DNA of 64,000 nucleotides from Paramacrobiotus metropolitanus (taxonomy: Eukaryota; Tardigrada; Eutardigrada; Parachela; Macrobiotidae), in assembly GCF_019649055.1 (NCBI RefSeq), contig NW_026570394.1:142718-206717 (forward strand). The letters run 5' to 3'. The position numbers and the translations under genes were made by a program. Shown one piece after another: positions 24,880-36,460 of this stretch; position 1 is the stretch's first letter; each line of letters opens with the position of its first letter. The notes under the pieces were generated by a model. It did no database searches, had not been told where the DNA came from, and saw only the letters and a list, made by a program, of their open reading frames with translations.

Positions 24880-27800
24880 GATCTCAATAACTACGTGGTG
24901 AAACAGCTCCAAAGTCTGCTTTTAAGGGTTATTCGATGCGCTGAGCACGAATCTGAAATCGGTTTGCAAAAAAAATTTCACCAGAAAAAGTTACTGTCAG
25001 ACGTGTCACATTTTCGCCATGTTGGGAGAGCTCAATAACTACGTGGTGAAACTGCTCCAAAGTCTGCTTTTGAAGGTTATTCGAAGCGCTGAGCACGAAT
25101 CTGAAATCGGTTTGCAAAAAAAATTTCACCAGAAAAAGTTACTGTCAGACGTGTCACATTTTCGCCATGTTGTCAGGACTCAATAACTTCGTGGTAAAAC
25201 TGCTCCAAGGTCTGCTTTTAAGGGTTATTCGATGCGCTGAGCACGAATTTCAAGTCGGGTTGCAAAAAAAATTCACCGAAAAAAGTTATGGAAAACTTGA
25301 CTTTTCACCGGCATTTTTGGATCTCAATAACTACGTGGTGAAACAGCTCCAAAGTCTGCTTTTAAGGGTTATTCGATGCGCTGAGCACGAATCTGAAATC
25401 GGTTTGCAAAAAAAATTTCACCAGAAAAAGTTACTGTCAGACGTGTCACATTTTCGCCATGTTGGGAGAGCTCAATAACTACGTGGTGAAACTGCTCCAA
25501 AGTCTGCTTTTAAGGGTTATTCGATGCGCTGAGCACGAATTTTAAGTCGGTTTGCAAAAAAAAAATCACCGAAAAAAGTTATGGAAAACTTGCATTTTCA
25601 CCGGCATTTTGGATCTCAATAACTACGTGGTGAAACAGCTCCAAAGTCTGCTTTTAAGAGTTATTCGATGCGCTGAGCACGAATCTGAAATTGGTTCGCA
25701 AAAAAAATTTCACCAGAAAAAGTTACTGTCAGACGTGTCACATTTTCGCCATGTTGTGAGAACTCAATAACTACGTGGTGAAACTGCTCCAAAGTCTGCT
25801 TTTAAGGGTTATTCGATGCGCTGAGCACGAATTTTAAGTCGGTTTGCAAAAAAAAAATCACCGAAAAAAGTTATGGAAAACTTGACTTTTCACCGGCATT
25901 TTTGGATCTCAATAACTACGTGGTGAAACAGCTCCAAAGTCTGCTTTTAAGAGTTATTCGATGCGCTGAGCACGAATCTGAAATTGGTTCGCAAAAAAAT
26001 TTCACCAGAAAAAGTTACTGTCAGACGTGTCACATTTTCGCCATGGTGTCAGAACTCAATAACTACGTGGTGAAACTGCTCCAAAGTCTGCTCTTAAGGG
26101 TTATTCGATGCGCTGAGCACGAATTTTAAGTCGGTTTGCAAAAAAAATTTTAACGAAAAACGTTATGGAAAACTTGCATTTTCACCGGCATTTTTGGATC
26201 TCAATAACTACGTGGTGAAACAGCTCCAAAGTCTGCTTTTAAGAGTTATTCGATGCGCTGAGCACGAATCTGAAATTGGTTCGCAAAAAAATTTCACCAG
26301 AAAAAGTTACTGTCAGACGTGTCACATTTTCGCCATGTTGTGAGAACTCAATAACTACGTGGTGAAACTGCTCCAAAGTCTGCTTTTAAGGGTTATTCGA
26401 TGCGCTGAGCACGAATTTTAAGTCGGTTTGCAAAAAAAAAATCACCGAAAAAAGTTATGGAAAACTTGCATTTTCACCGGCATTTTTGGATCTCAATAAC
26501 TACGTGGTGAAACAGCTCCAAAGTCTGCTTTTAAGAGTTATTCGATGCGCTGAGCACGAATCTGAAATTGGTTCGCAACAAAAATTTCACCAGAAAACGT
26601 TACTGTCAGACGTGTCACATTTTCGCCATGTTGTGAGAACTCAATAACTACGTGGTGAAACTGCTCCAAAGTCTGCTTTTAAGGGTTATTCGATGCGCTG
26701 AGCACGAATTTTAAGTCGGTTTGCAAAAAAAAATCACCGAAAAAAGTTATGGAAAACTTGACTTTTCACCGGCATTTTTGGATCTCAATAACTACGTGGT
26801 GAAACAGCTCCAAAGTCTGCTTTTAAGAGTTATTCGATGCGCTGAGCACGAATCTGAAATTGGTTCGCAAAAAAAATTTCACCAGAAAAAGTTACTGTCA
26901 GACGTGTCACATTTTCGCCATGGTGTCAGAACTCAATAACTACGTGGTGAAACTGCTCCAAAGTCTGCTCTTAAGGGTTATTCGATGCGCTGAGCACGAA
27001 TTTTAAGTCGGTTTGCAAAAAAATTTTAACGAAAAACGTTATGGAAAACTTGCATTTTCACCGGCATTTTTGGATCTCAATAACTACGTGGTGAAACAGC
27101 TCCAAAGTCTGCTTTTAAGAGTTATTCGATGCGCTGAGCACGAATCTGAAATTGGTTCAAAAAAAATTTCACCAGAAAAAGTTACTGTCAGACGTGTCAC
27201 ATTTTCGCCATGTTGTGAGAACTCAATAACTACGTGGTGAAACTGCTCCAAAGTCTGCTTTTAAGGGTTATTCGATGCGCTGAGCACGAATTTTAAGTCG
27301 GTTTGCAAAAAAAATCACCGAAAAAGTTATGGAAAACTTGACTTTTCACCGGCATTTTGGATCTCAATAACTACGTGGTGAAACTGCTCCAAAGTCTGCT
27401 TTTAAAAGTTATTCGACGCGCTGAGCACGAATTTCAAGTCGGGTTGCAAAAAAAATTTCACCGAAAAAAGTTATGGAAAACTTGCATTTTCACCGGCATT
27501 TTGGATCTCAATAACTACGTGGTGAAACAGCTCCAAAGTCTGCTTTTAAGGGTTATTCGATGCGCTGAGCACGAATCTGAAATCGGTTTGCAAAAAAATT
27601 TCACCAGAAAAGTTACTGTCAGACGTGTCACATTTTCGCCATGTTGGAGAGCTCAATAACTACGTGGTGAAACTGCTCCAAAGTCTGCTTTTGAAGGTTA
27701 TTCGATGCGCTGAGCACGAATCTGAAATCGGTTTGCAAAAAAAATTTCACCAGAAAAAGTTACTGTCAGACGTGTCACATTTTCGCCATGTTGTCAGGAC

Positions 27801-30800
27801 TCAATAACTTCGTGGTAAAACTGCTCCAAGGTCTGCTTTTAAGGGTTATTCGATGCGCTGAGCACGAATTTTAAGTCGGTTTTCAAAAAAAATTTCACCG
27901 AAAAAAGTTATGGAAAACTTGACTTTTCACCGGCATTTTTGGATCTCAATAACTACGTGGTGAAACAGCTCCAAGGTCTGCTTTTAAGAGTTATTCGATG
28001 CGCTGAGCACGAATCTGAAATTGGTTCGCAAAAAAAATTTCACCAGAAAAAGTTACTGTCAGACGTGTCACATTTTCGCCATTTTGTGAGAACTCAATAA
28101 CTACGTGGTGAAACTGCTCCAAAGTCTGCTTTTAAGGGTTATTCGATGCGCTGAGCACGAATTTTAAGTCGGTTTGCAAAAAAAAAATCACCGAAAAAAG
28201 TTATGGAAAACTTGCATTTTCACCGGCATTTTGGATCTCAATAACTACGTGGTGAAACAGCTCCAAAGTCTGCTTTTAAGAGTTATTCGATGCGCTGAGC
28301 ACGAATCTCAAATTGGTTTGCAAAAAAAATTTCACCAGAAAAAGTTACTGTCAGACGTGTCACATTTTCGCCATGTTGTGAGAACTCAATAACTACGTGG
28401 TGAAACTGCTCCAAAGTCTGCTTTTAAGGGTTATTCGATGCGCTGAGCACGAATTTTAAGTCGGTTTGCAAAAAAAATCCTCACCGAAAAAGTTATGGAA
28501 AACTTGACTTTTCACCGGCATTTTTGGATCTCAATAACAACGTGGTGAAACAGCTCCAAAGTCTGCTTTTAAAAGTTATTCGATGCGCTGAGCACGAATT
28601 TCAAGTCGGGTTGCAAAAAAAATTTCACCGAAAAAAAGTTATGGAAAACTTGCATTTTCACCGGCATTTTGGATCTCAATAACTACGTGGTGAAACAGCT
28701 CCAAAGTCTGCTTTTAAGGGTTATTCGATGCGCTGAGCACGAATCTGAAATCGGTTTGCAAAAAAATTTCACCAGAAAAAGTTACTGTCAGACGTGTCAC
28801 ATTTTCGCCATGTTGGGAGAGCTCAATAACTACGTGGTGAAACTGCTCCAAAGTCTGCTTTTGAAGGTTATTCGAAGCGCTGAGCACGAATCTGAAATCG
28901 GTTTGCAAAAAAATTTCACCAGAAAAAGTTACTGTCAGACGTGTCACATTTTCGCCATGTTGTCAGGACTCAATAACTTCGTGGTAAAACTGCTCCAAGG
29001 TCTGCTTTTAAGGGTTATTCGATGCGCTGAGCACGAATTTCAAGTCGGGTTGCAAAAAAATTTCACCGAAAAAGTTATGGAAAACTTGACTTTTCACCGG
29101 CATTTTTGGATCTCAATAACTACGTGGTGAAACAGCTCCAAAGTCTGCTTTTAAGGGTTATTCGATGCGCTGAGCACGAATCTGAAATCGGTTTGCAAAA
29201 AAAATTTCACCAGAAAAAGTTACTGTCAGACGTGTCACATTTTCGCCATGTTGGGAGAGCTCAATAACTACGTGGTGAAACTGCTCCAAAGTCTGCTTTT
29301 GAAGGTTATTCGAAGCGCTGAGCACGAATCTGAAATCGGTTTGCAAAAAAAATTTCACCAGAAAAAGTCACTGTCAGACGTGTCACATTTTCGCCATGTT
29401 GTCAGGACTCAATAACTTCGTGGTAAAACTGCTCCAAGGTCTGCTTTTAAGGGTTATTCGATGCGCTGAGCACGAATTTCAAGTCGGGTTGCAAAAAAAA
29501 TTTCACCGAAAAAAGTTATGGAAAACTTGACTTTTCACCGGCATTTTTGGATCTCAATAACTACGTGGTGAAACAGCTCCAAAGTCTGCTTTTAAGGGTT
29601 ATTCGATGCGCTGAGCACGAATCTGAAATCGGTTTGCAAAAAAATTTCACCAGAAAAGTTACTGTCAGACGTGTCACATTTTCGCCATGTTGGGAGAGCT
29701 CAATAACTACGTGGTGAAACTGCTCCAAAGTCTGCTTTTGAAGGTTATTCGATGCGCTGAGCACGAATCTGAAATCGGTTTGCAAAAAAAATTTCACCAG
29801 AAAAAGTTACTGTCAGACGTGTCACATTTCGCCATGTTGTCAGGACTCAATAACTTCGTGGTAAAACTGCTCCAAGGTCTGCTTTTGAAGGTTATTCGAT
29901 GCGCTGAGCACGAATCTGAAATCGGTTTGCAAAAAAAATTTCACCAGAAAAAGTTACTGTCAGACGTGTCACATTTTCGCCATGTTGTCAGAACTCAATA
30001 ACTTCGTGGTAAAACTGCTCCAAGGTCTGCTTTTAAGGGTTATTCGATGCGCTGAGCACGAATTTTAAGTCGGTTTGCAAAAAAAATTTCACCGAAAAAG
30101 TTATGGAAAACTTGACTTTTCACCGGCATTTTGGATCTCAATAACTACGTGGTGAAACAGCTCCAAGGTCTGCTTTTAAGAGTTATTCGATGCGCTGAGC
30201 ACGAATCTGAAATTAGTTCGCAAAAAAATTTCACCAGAAAAGTTACTGTCAGACGTGTCACATTTTCGCCATGTTGTGAGAACTCAATAACTACGTGGTG
30301 AAACTGCTCCAAAGTCTGCTTTTAAGGGTTATTCGATGCGCTGAGCACGAATTTTAAGTCGGTTTGCAAAAAAAAAATCACCGAAAAAGTTATGGAAAAC
30401 TTGCATTTTCACCGGCATTTTTGGATCTCAATAACTACGTGGTGAAACAGCTCCAAAGTCTGCTTTTAAGGGTTATTCGATGCGCTGAGCACGAATCTGA
30501 AATCGGTTTGCAAAAAAATTTCACCAGAAAAAGTTACTGTCAGACGTGTCACATTTTCGCCATGTTGGGAGAGCTCAATAACTACGTGGTGAAACTGCTC
30601 CAAAGTCTGCTTTTGAAGGTTATTCGAAGCGCTGAGCACGAATCTGAAATCGGTTTGCAAAAAAATTTCACCAGAAAAGTTACTGTCAGACGTGTCACAT
30701 TTTCGCCATGTTGTGGGACTCAATAACTTCGTGGTAAAACTGCTCCAAGGTCTGCTTTTAAGGGTTATTCGATGCGCTGAGCACGAATTTCAAGTCGGGT

Positions 30801-32200
30801 TGCAAAAAAATTTCACCGAAAAAGTTATGGAAAACTTGACTTTTCACCGGCATTTTGGATCTCAATAACTACGTGGTGAAACAGCTCCAAAGTCTGCTTT
30901 TAAGGGTTATTCGATGCGCTGAGCACGAATCTGAAATCGGTTTGCAAAAAAAATTTCACCAGAAAAAGTTACTGTCAGACGTGTCACATTTTCGCCATGT
31001 TGGGAGAGCTCAATAACTACGTGGTGAAACTGCTCCAAAGTCTGCTTTTGAAGGTTATTCGAAGCGCTGAGCACGAATCTGAAATCGGTTTGCAAAAAAA
31101 ATTTCACCAGAAAAAGTCACTGTCAGACGTGTCACATTTTCGCCATGTTGTCAGGACTCAATAACTTCGTGGTAAAACTGCTCCAAGGTCTGCTTTTAAG
31201 GGTTATTCGATGCGCTGAGCACGAATTTCAAGTCGGGTTGCAAAAAAAATTTCACCGAAAAAAGTTATGGAAAACTTGACTTTTCACCGGCATTTTTGGA
31301 TCTCAATAACTACGTGGTGAAACAGCTCCAAAGTCTGCTTTTAAGGGTTATTCGATGCGCTGAGCACGAATCTGAAATCGGTTTGCAAAAAAATTTCACC
31401 AGAAAAAGTTACTGTCAGACGTGTCACATTTTCGCCATGTTGGGAGAGCTCAATAACTACGTGGTGAAACTGCTCCAAAGTCTGCTTTTGAAGGTTATTC
31501 GATGCGCTGAGCACGAATCTGAAATCGGTTTGCAAAAAAATTTCACCAGAAAAGTTACTGTCAGACGTGTCACATTTTCGCCATGTTGTCAGGACTCAAT
31601 AACTACGTGGTGAAACTGCTCCAAGGTCTGCTTTTGAAGGTTATTCGATGCGCTGAGCACGAATCTGAAATCGGTTTGCAAAAAAATTTCACCAGAAAAG
31701 TTACTGTCAGACGTGTCACATTTTCATATGTTGTCAGAACTCAATAACTTCGTGGTAAAACTGCTCAAAGGTCTGCTTTTAAGGGTTATTCGATGCGCTG
31801 AGCACGAATTTTAAGTCGGTTTGCAAAAAAATTTCACCGAAAAAAGTTATGGAAAACTTGACTTTTCACCGGCATTTTGGATCTCAATAACTACGTGGTG
31901 AAACAGCTCCAAAGTCTGCTTTTAAGAGTTATTCGATGCGCTGAGCACGAATCTGAAATTGGTTCGCAAAAAAATTTCACCAGAAAAGTTACTGTCAGAC
32001 GTGTCACATTTTCGCCATGTTGTGAACTCAATAACTACGTTGGGTGAAACTGCTCCAAAGTCTGCTTTTAAGGGTTATTTGATGCGCTGAGCACGAATTT
32101 TAAGTCGGTTTGCAAAAGCAAAATCACCGAAAAAAGTTATGGAAAACTTGACTTTTCACCGGCATTTTTGGATCTCAATAACTACGTGGTGAAACTGCTC

Positions 32201-33077
32201 TAAAGTCTGCTTTTAAGGGTTATTCGATGCGCTGACCACGAATTTTAAGTCGGTTTGCAAAAAAAATTTCAACGAAAAAAGTTATGGAAAACTTGCATTT
32301 TCACCGGCATTTTTGGATCTCAATAACTACGTGGTGAAACAGCTCCAAAGTCTGCTTTTAAGGGTTATTCGATGCGCTGAGCACGAATCTGAAATCGGTT
32401 TGCAAAAAAAATTTCACCAGAAAAAGTTACTGTCAGACGTGTCACATTTTCGCCATGTTGGGAGAGCTCAATAACTACGTGGTGAAACTGCTCCAAAGTC
32501 TGCTTTTGAAGGTTATTCGATGCGCTGAGCACGAATCTGAAATCGGTTTGCAAAAAAAATTTCACCAGAAAAGTTACTGTCAGACGTGTCACATTTTCGC
32601 CATGTTGTCAGGACTCAATAACTTCGTGGTAAAACTGCTCCAAGGTCTGCTTTTAAGGGTTATTCGATGCGCTGAGCACGAATTTTAAGTCGGTTTTCAA
32701 AAAAAATTTCACCGAAAAAAGTTATGGAAAACTTGACTTTTCACCGGCATTTTGGATCTCAATAACTACGTGGTGAAACAGCTCCAAAGTCTGCTTTTAA
32801 GAGTTATTCGATGCGCTGAGCACGAATCTGAAATTAGTTCGCAAAAAAAATTTCACCAGAAAAAGTTACTGTCAGACGTGTCACATTTTCGCCATGTTGT
32901 GAGAACTCAATAACTACGTTATGAAACTGCTCCAAAGTCTGCTTTTAAGGGTTATTTGATGCGCTGAGCACGAATTTTAAGTCGGTTTGCAAAAAAAAAA
33001 TCACCGAAAAAAGTTATGGAAAACTTGACTTTTCACCGGCATTTTTGGATCTCAATAACTACGTGGTGAAACTGCTC
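32201..33077. repeat. 877-bp hexamer higher-order repeat unit
   Basis: One complete hexamer unit, counted between two occurrences of the rare mark GCTCTAAAG (T at 32201 and 33078). The monomer order by tail type, starting from the TTATTTGATGCG monomer, is B-B-A-A-B-A. The marks are TTATTTGATGCG in the first B, GCTCTAAAG with GCTGACCACGAATTTT in the second B, CAGCTCC then GAGAGCTC in the first A, TTTTGAAGG then GTCAGGACTC in the next A, AACTTCGTGG with CGGTTTTC in the third B, and TTAAGAGTTATTCG with GTGAGAACTC in the last A. Six monomers at about 146 bp account for 877. The same marks recur at 40990, 41867, 42443 and 43275 on the other side of the LINE. Confidence 0.82.
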
Positions 33078-33504
33078 TAAAGTCTGCTTTTAAGGGTTAT
33101 TCGATGCGCTGACCACGAATTTTAAGTCGGTTTGCAAAAAAAATTTCAACGAAAAAAGTTATGGAAAACTTGCATTTTCACCGGCATTTTTGGATCTCAA
33201 TAACTACGTGGTGAAACAGCTCCAAAGTCTGCTTTTAAGGGTTATTCGATGCGCTGAGCACGAATCTGAAATCGGTTTGCAAAAAAATTTCACCAGAAAA
33301 AGTTACTGTCAGACGTGTCACATTTTCGCCATGTTGAGAGCTCAATAACTACGTGGTGAAACTGCTCCAAAGTCTGCTTTTGAAGGTTATTCGATGCGCT
33401 GAGCACGAATCTGAAATCGGTTTGCAAAAAAATTTCACCAGAAAAGTTACTGTCAGACGTGTCATTTTCGCCATGTTGTCAGGACTCAATAACTTCGTGG
33501 TAAA

Positions 33505-33545
33505 ACTGCTCCAAGGTCTGCTTGCTTTTAAGTCGGTTTTCAAAA
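33505..33545. repeat. Monomer with internal deletion
   Basis: The sequence runs CCAAGGTCTGCTTGCTTTTAAGTCGGTTTTC. The block from GGGTTATTCG through GAGCACGAAT, about 50 bases, is missing from a B monomer of the AACTTCGTGG type. The deletion lies between two TTTTAAG copies that flank the lost block in intact monomers, as expected from slippage between direct repeats. It removes the conserved core hairpin. Confidence 0.75.
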
Positions 33546-35034
33546 AAAATTTCACCGAAAAAAGTTATGGAAAACTTGACTTTTCACCGGCATTTTTGGA
33601 TCTCAATAACTACGTGGTGAAACAGCTCCAAGGTCTGCTTTTAAGAGTTATTCGATGCGCTGAGCACGAATCTGAAATTGGTTCGCAAAAAAATTTCACC
33701 AGAAAAAGTTACTGTCAGACGTGTCACATTTTCGCCATGTTGTGAGAACTCAATAACTACGTGGTGAAACTGCTCCAAAGTCTGCTTTTAAGGGTTATTC
33801 GATGCGCTGAGCACGAATTTTAAGTTTGCAAAAAAAAATCACCGAAAAAAGTTATGGAAAACTTGCATTTTCACCGGCATTTTGGATCTCAATAACTACG
33901 TGGTGAAACAGCTCCAAAGTCTGCTTTTAAGAGTTATTCGATGCGCTGAGCACGAATCTGAAATTGGTTCGCAAAAAATTTCACCAGAAAAGTTACTGTC
34001 AGACGTGTCACATTTTCGCCATGTTGTGAGAACTCAATAACTACGTGGTGAAACTGCTCCAAAGTCTGCTTTTAAGGGTTATTCGATGCGCTGAGCACGA
34101 ATTTTAAGTCGGTTTGCAAAAAAAATCACCGAAAAAGTTATGGAAAACTTGACTTTTCACCGGCATTTTGGATCTCAATAACTACGTGGTGAAACTGCTC
34201 CAAAGTCTGCTTTTAAAAGTTATTCGATGCGCTGAGCACGAATTTCAAGTCAGGTTGCAAAAAAATTTCACCGAAAAAAGTTATGGAAAACTTGCATTTT
34301 CACCGGCATTTTTGGATCTCAATAACTACGTGGTGAAACAGCTCCAAAGTCTGCTTTTAAGGGTTATTCGATCCGCTGAGCACGAATCTGAAATCGGTTT
34401 GCAAAAAAAATTTCACCAGAAAAAGTTACTGTCAGACGTGTCACATTTTCGCCATGTTGGGAGAGCTCAATAACTACGTGGTGAAACTGCTCCAAAGTCT
34501 GCTTTTGAAGGTTATTCGAAGCGCTGAGCACGAATCTGAAATCGGTTTGCAAAAAAAATTTCACCAGAAAAAGTTACTGTCAGACGTGTCACATTTTCGC
34601 CATGTTGTCAGGACTCAATAACTTCGTGGTAAAACTGCTCCAAGGTCTGCTTTTTAAGGGTTATTCGATGCGCTGAGCACGAATTTCAAGTCGGGTTGCA
34701 AAAAAAATTTCACCGAAAAAAGTTATGGAAAACTTGACTTTTCACCGGCATTTTTGGATCTCAATAACTACGTGGTGAAACAGCTCCAAAGTCTGCTTTT
34801 AAGGGTTATTCGATGCGCTGAGCACGAATCTGAAATCGGTTTGCAAAAAAAATTTCACCAGAAAAAGTTACTGTCAGACGTGTCACATTTTCGCCATGTT
34901 GGGAGAGCTCAATAACTACGTGGTGAAACTGCTCCAAAGTCTGCTTTTGAAGGTTATTCGAAGCGCTGAGCACGAATCTGAAATCGGTTTGCAAAAAAAA
35001 TTTCACCAGAAAAAGTCACTGTCAGACGTGTCAC

Positions 35035-35213
35035 TTCGAATTCCTCGCTTGGACAGCTTGCAGACCACTCAATAAATTTAGAACTTTTTCTGTCTGTAAG
35101 CTCTATATGGCCTTCAGCCTATGTGATCGTATAGCTAGCCGCGTAAGTGTGCATAGTTACTTACATGGTAACTAAAGTGACCTTTACATTCCGTCGTTAC
35201 TTTCTCGTTCAAA
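35035..35213 (+). promoter_or_regulatory. LINE 5' UTR, presumed internal promoter region
   Basis: These 179 bases lie between the satellite junction and the first ATG of ORF1 at 35214. LINEs usually carry an internal promoter here, but I recognise no specific promoter element. Two things stand out: a perfect 7-bp hairpin at 35154-35174, and GCGTAAGTGT at about 35141-35150, which also occurs in the 3' UTR near 39551. The junction base 35035 may not be the true 5' end if the insertion was slightly truncated. No complete copy is available in the window for comparison. Confidence 0.6.
35154..35174 (+). promoter_or_regulatory. Perfect 7-bp inverted repeat in LINE 5' UTR
   Basis: TAGTTAC, a seven-base loop TTACATG, then GTAACTA: a perfect stem 39 bases before the ORF1 start codon. 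In RNA it could form a small hairpin affecting translation or packaging. In DNA it could be a dimeric binding site. A stem this short can also arise by chance, and no second copy of the 5' UTR is present to test conservation. Confidence 0.5.
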
Positions 35214-36455
35214 ATGCCTGATACAGAAGATGATGATACTTATGTTGAGGAGGATTTGTCTGATCTGCAGTTTGTCAGAATTAATCAATAAACTATCTGC
35301 CATTGTTGATGGGTGTATGCCACATTGCCTGCCAAAAGTGCGCTTCGCCCAATTCTCGTGAAGAACAAAGATGCTCTGAAGCAAATCCCTTCCTTACTTA
35401 AGGATCATCATATCAGACTGTACGAAAACGCCTTGAAGACGGAAACCGAGCTCAACTCCGAAAAAGAGCGGGTGATCCAGCTCATTCGCAAAACTGGTGG
35501 TAATATCACCTTGTCCAACGACTACCACGACACAGATATCATTCCCACCTCCGGCAACCAAGAATACATGTCAACTGCCCCGTTGAAACATCCTGATTCT
35601 GTTTCAGCTGCTCCGCAACGCAAAACCTATGCGACAATTGCGAAAGAAACATTGCCCGCAGTTATCCTCCAACCAAAGGGCAAAGTTTCTCTTCCCCCGC
35701 ATCAATCTCGAACAACTCCTTATGAACTGACCCAACTAACCGATGCACTCAACACAGCCATCCCTGCCGGCGCATCAAACCTCAATGTGACCGACATCCG
35801 CCCCATCAGTGGTAAACGCGTCTTACTGCACTTCAAGAATGCTGATAGTGCCGAAAATGGTAAGTCCATCTTGCAGAACCATGCTGATGCGCTAGGTTAT
35901 GATATAGTTCCTACGAAACCAAGAATGTCCAGAGTTATTGTTCGCCGAGTCCCAAAATCACTGTCAAATGATGACTTTCTGAAGGGAATTAAACGGCAAA
36001 AGCTTTTTTCCCGCAATTCAACAGTCAAAATTGTTACCCGGCTAACGAGCCGGCGTGACGAAGTCACCACCTGCGCAATTGTCTTGGAGGTCAGCCTGGC
36101 TATTCGCAATATCCTGACTGACCAACGGTATCTAATGATTCAGTGGTCCCGTTGCCCAGTGGAAGACCATGTATATGTACCACAATGTGCCACCTGTTGT
36201 GCTTATGGTCACACCTCGAAAAAGTGCGTAAGTCACCCCGTTGTGCGTACTGTGCCAAACCACATTTGTCTACAGAATGCACAGAAAATGATGATTTTAA
36301 GTTCTTGTGTCCGCTTTGCAGTGATAGTGGTGTGTACTCGGAGGCAAACTATCATTCTGCATATGATCGCACGTATTGCACCGTTTTTACAAACTCGCGG
36401 TATTTTCACAACCAAAAATTTCAAAAAACCGGCTTACGTCAACGAATTTTTTTGA
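35214..36455 (+). pseudogene. LINE ORF1 (gag-like, zinc-knuckle nucleic-acid-binding protein), frameshifted
   Basis: ORF1 proteins of this kind coat the element's RNA and act as nucleic-acid chaperones in the retrotransposition particle. The likely start is ATG 35214, beginning with an acidic stretch (MPDTEDDDTYVEEDLSDL). That frame meets TAA at 35289 and TGA at 35307, while a neighbouring frame reads LINKLSAIVD, so two shifts are probable before the long open stretch from 35313. Next come a charged, probably helical region, a linker rich in Pro, Ser and Thr, and a basic region (VIVRRVPKSLSNDDF) like the segment before zinc knuckles in arthropod LINE ORF1s. Knuckle 1 is CATCCAYGHTSKKC at 36186-36227. 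After a shift near 36230, knuckle 2 is CAYCAKPHLSTEC at 36242-36280 in another frame. A third C-x2-C...H...C motif lies at 36308-36379. The true C-terminus is uncertain: one frame stops at 36455, just before the ORF2 ATG at 36461. Confidence 0.85.
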
Positions 36456-36460
36456 ATAAT

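Larger units (their letters stand above)
661..35034. repeat. Left tandem satellite array (about 146-bp monomers)
   Basis: About 235 head-to-tail monomers, estimated as length over period, all in the same orientation. Spacing between successive CTCAATAAC starts at 713, 859, 1003, 1150 and 1293 is 146, 144, 147 and 143. Every monomer carries a shared core running from CTCAATAACTACGTGGTG through CTGCTCCAAAGTCTGC to TTCGATGCGCTGAGCACGAA. Two tails follow. Type A continues CTGAAATCGG, a poly-A run, TTTCACCAGAAAA, then GTCAGACGTGTCACATTTTC. Type B continues TTTTAAGTCGG, a poly-A run, TTTCACCGAAAA, then TTATGGAAAACTTGACTTTT and CACCGGCATTTTGG. The stretch holds no gene. Short open frames appear because type A is a multiple of three long. 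Single-base differences cluster in the poly-A run and at doubled bases. Confidence 0.97.
24880..35034. repeat. Satellite zone 3: higher-order repeats left of the LINE
   Basis: Monomers are organised into longer units. Full A-A-B trimers run 24880-25319, 28672-29108, 29109-29549, 30424-30857, 30858-31298 and 34315-34756, with lengths of 434-442 bp. A further trimer starting at 34757 is split by the LINE. Diagnostic marks in order are GAAACAGCTCC in the first A with GGGAGAGCTC after it, TTTTGAAGGTTATTCG in the second A with GTCAGGACTC after it, and AACTTCGTGGTAAAACTGC with CCAAGGTCTGC in the B. A hexamer unit of about 877 bp, described separately, is interspersed. No gene is present. Confidence 0.85.

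Noticed and set aside
28669-29130. Open frames of up to 153 residues through the satellite (LNNYVVKLLQSLLL repeats)
   Set aside because: Type A monomers are 147 bp, a multiple of three, so a stop-free core repeats by arithmetic. Type B usually stops at GAATTTTAAG, one-base indels shift the frame everywhere, and many of the starts are TTG. No evidence of a protein.
35184-35384. A 66-residue minus-strand open frame at the LINE 5' end
   Set aside because: It is antisense to the ORF1 start region and has no recognisable features.
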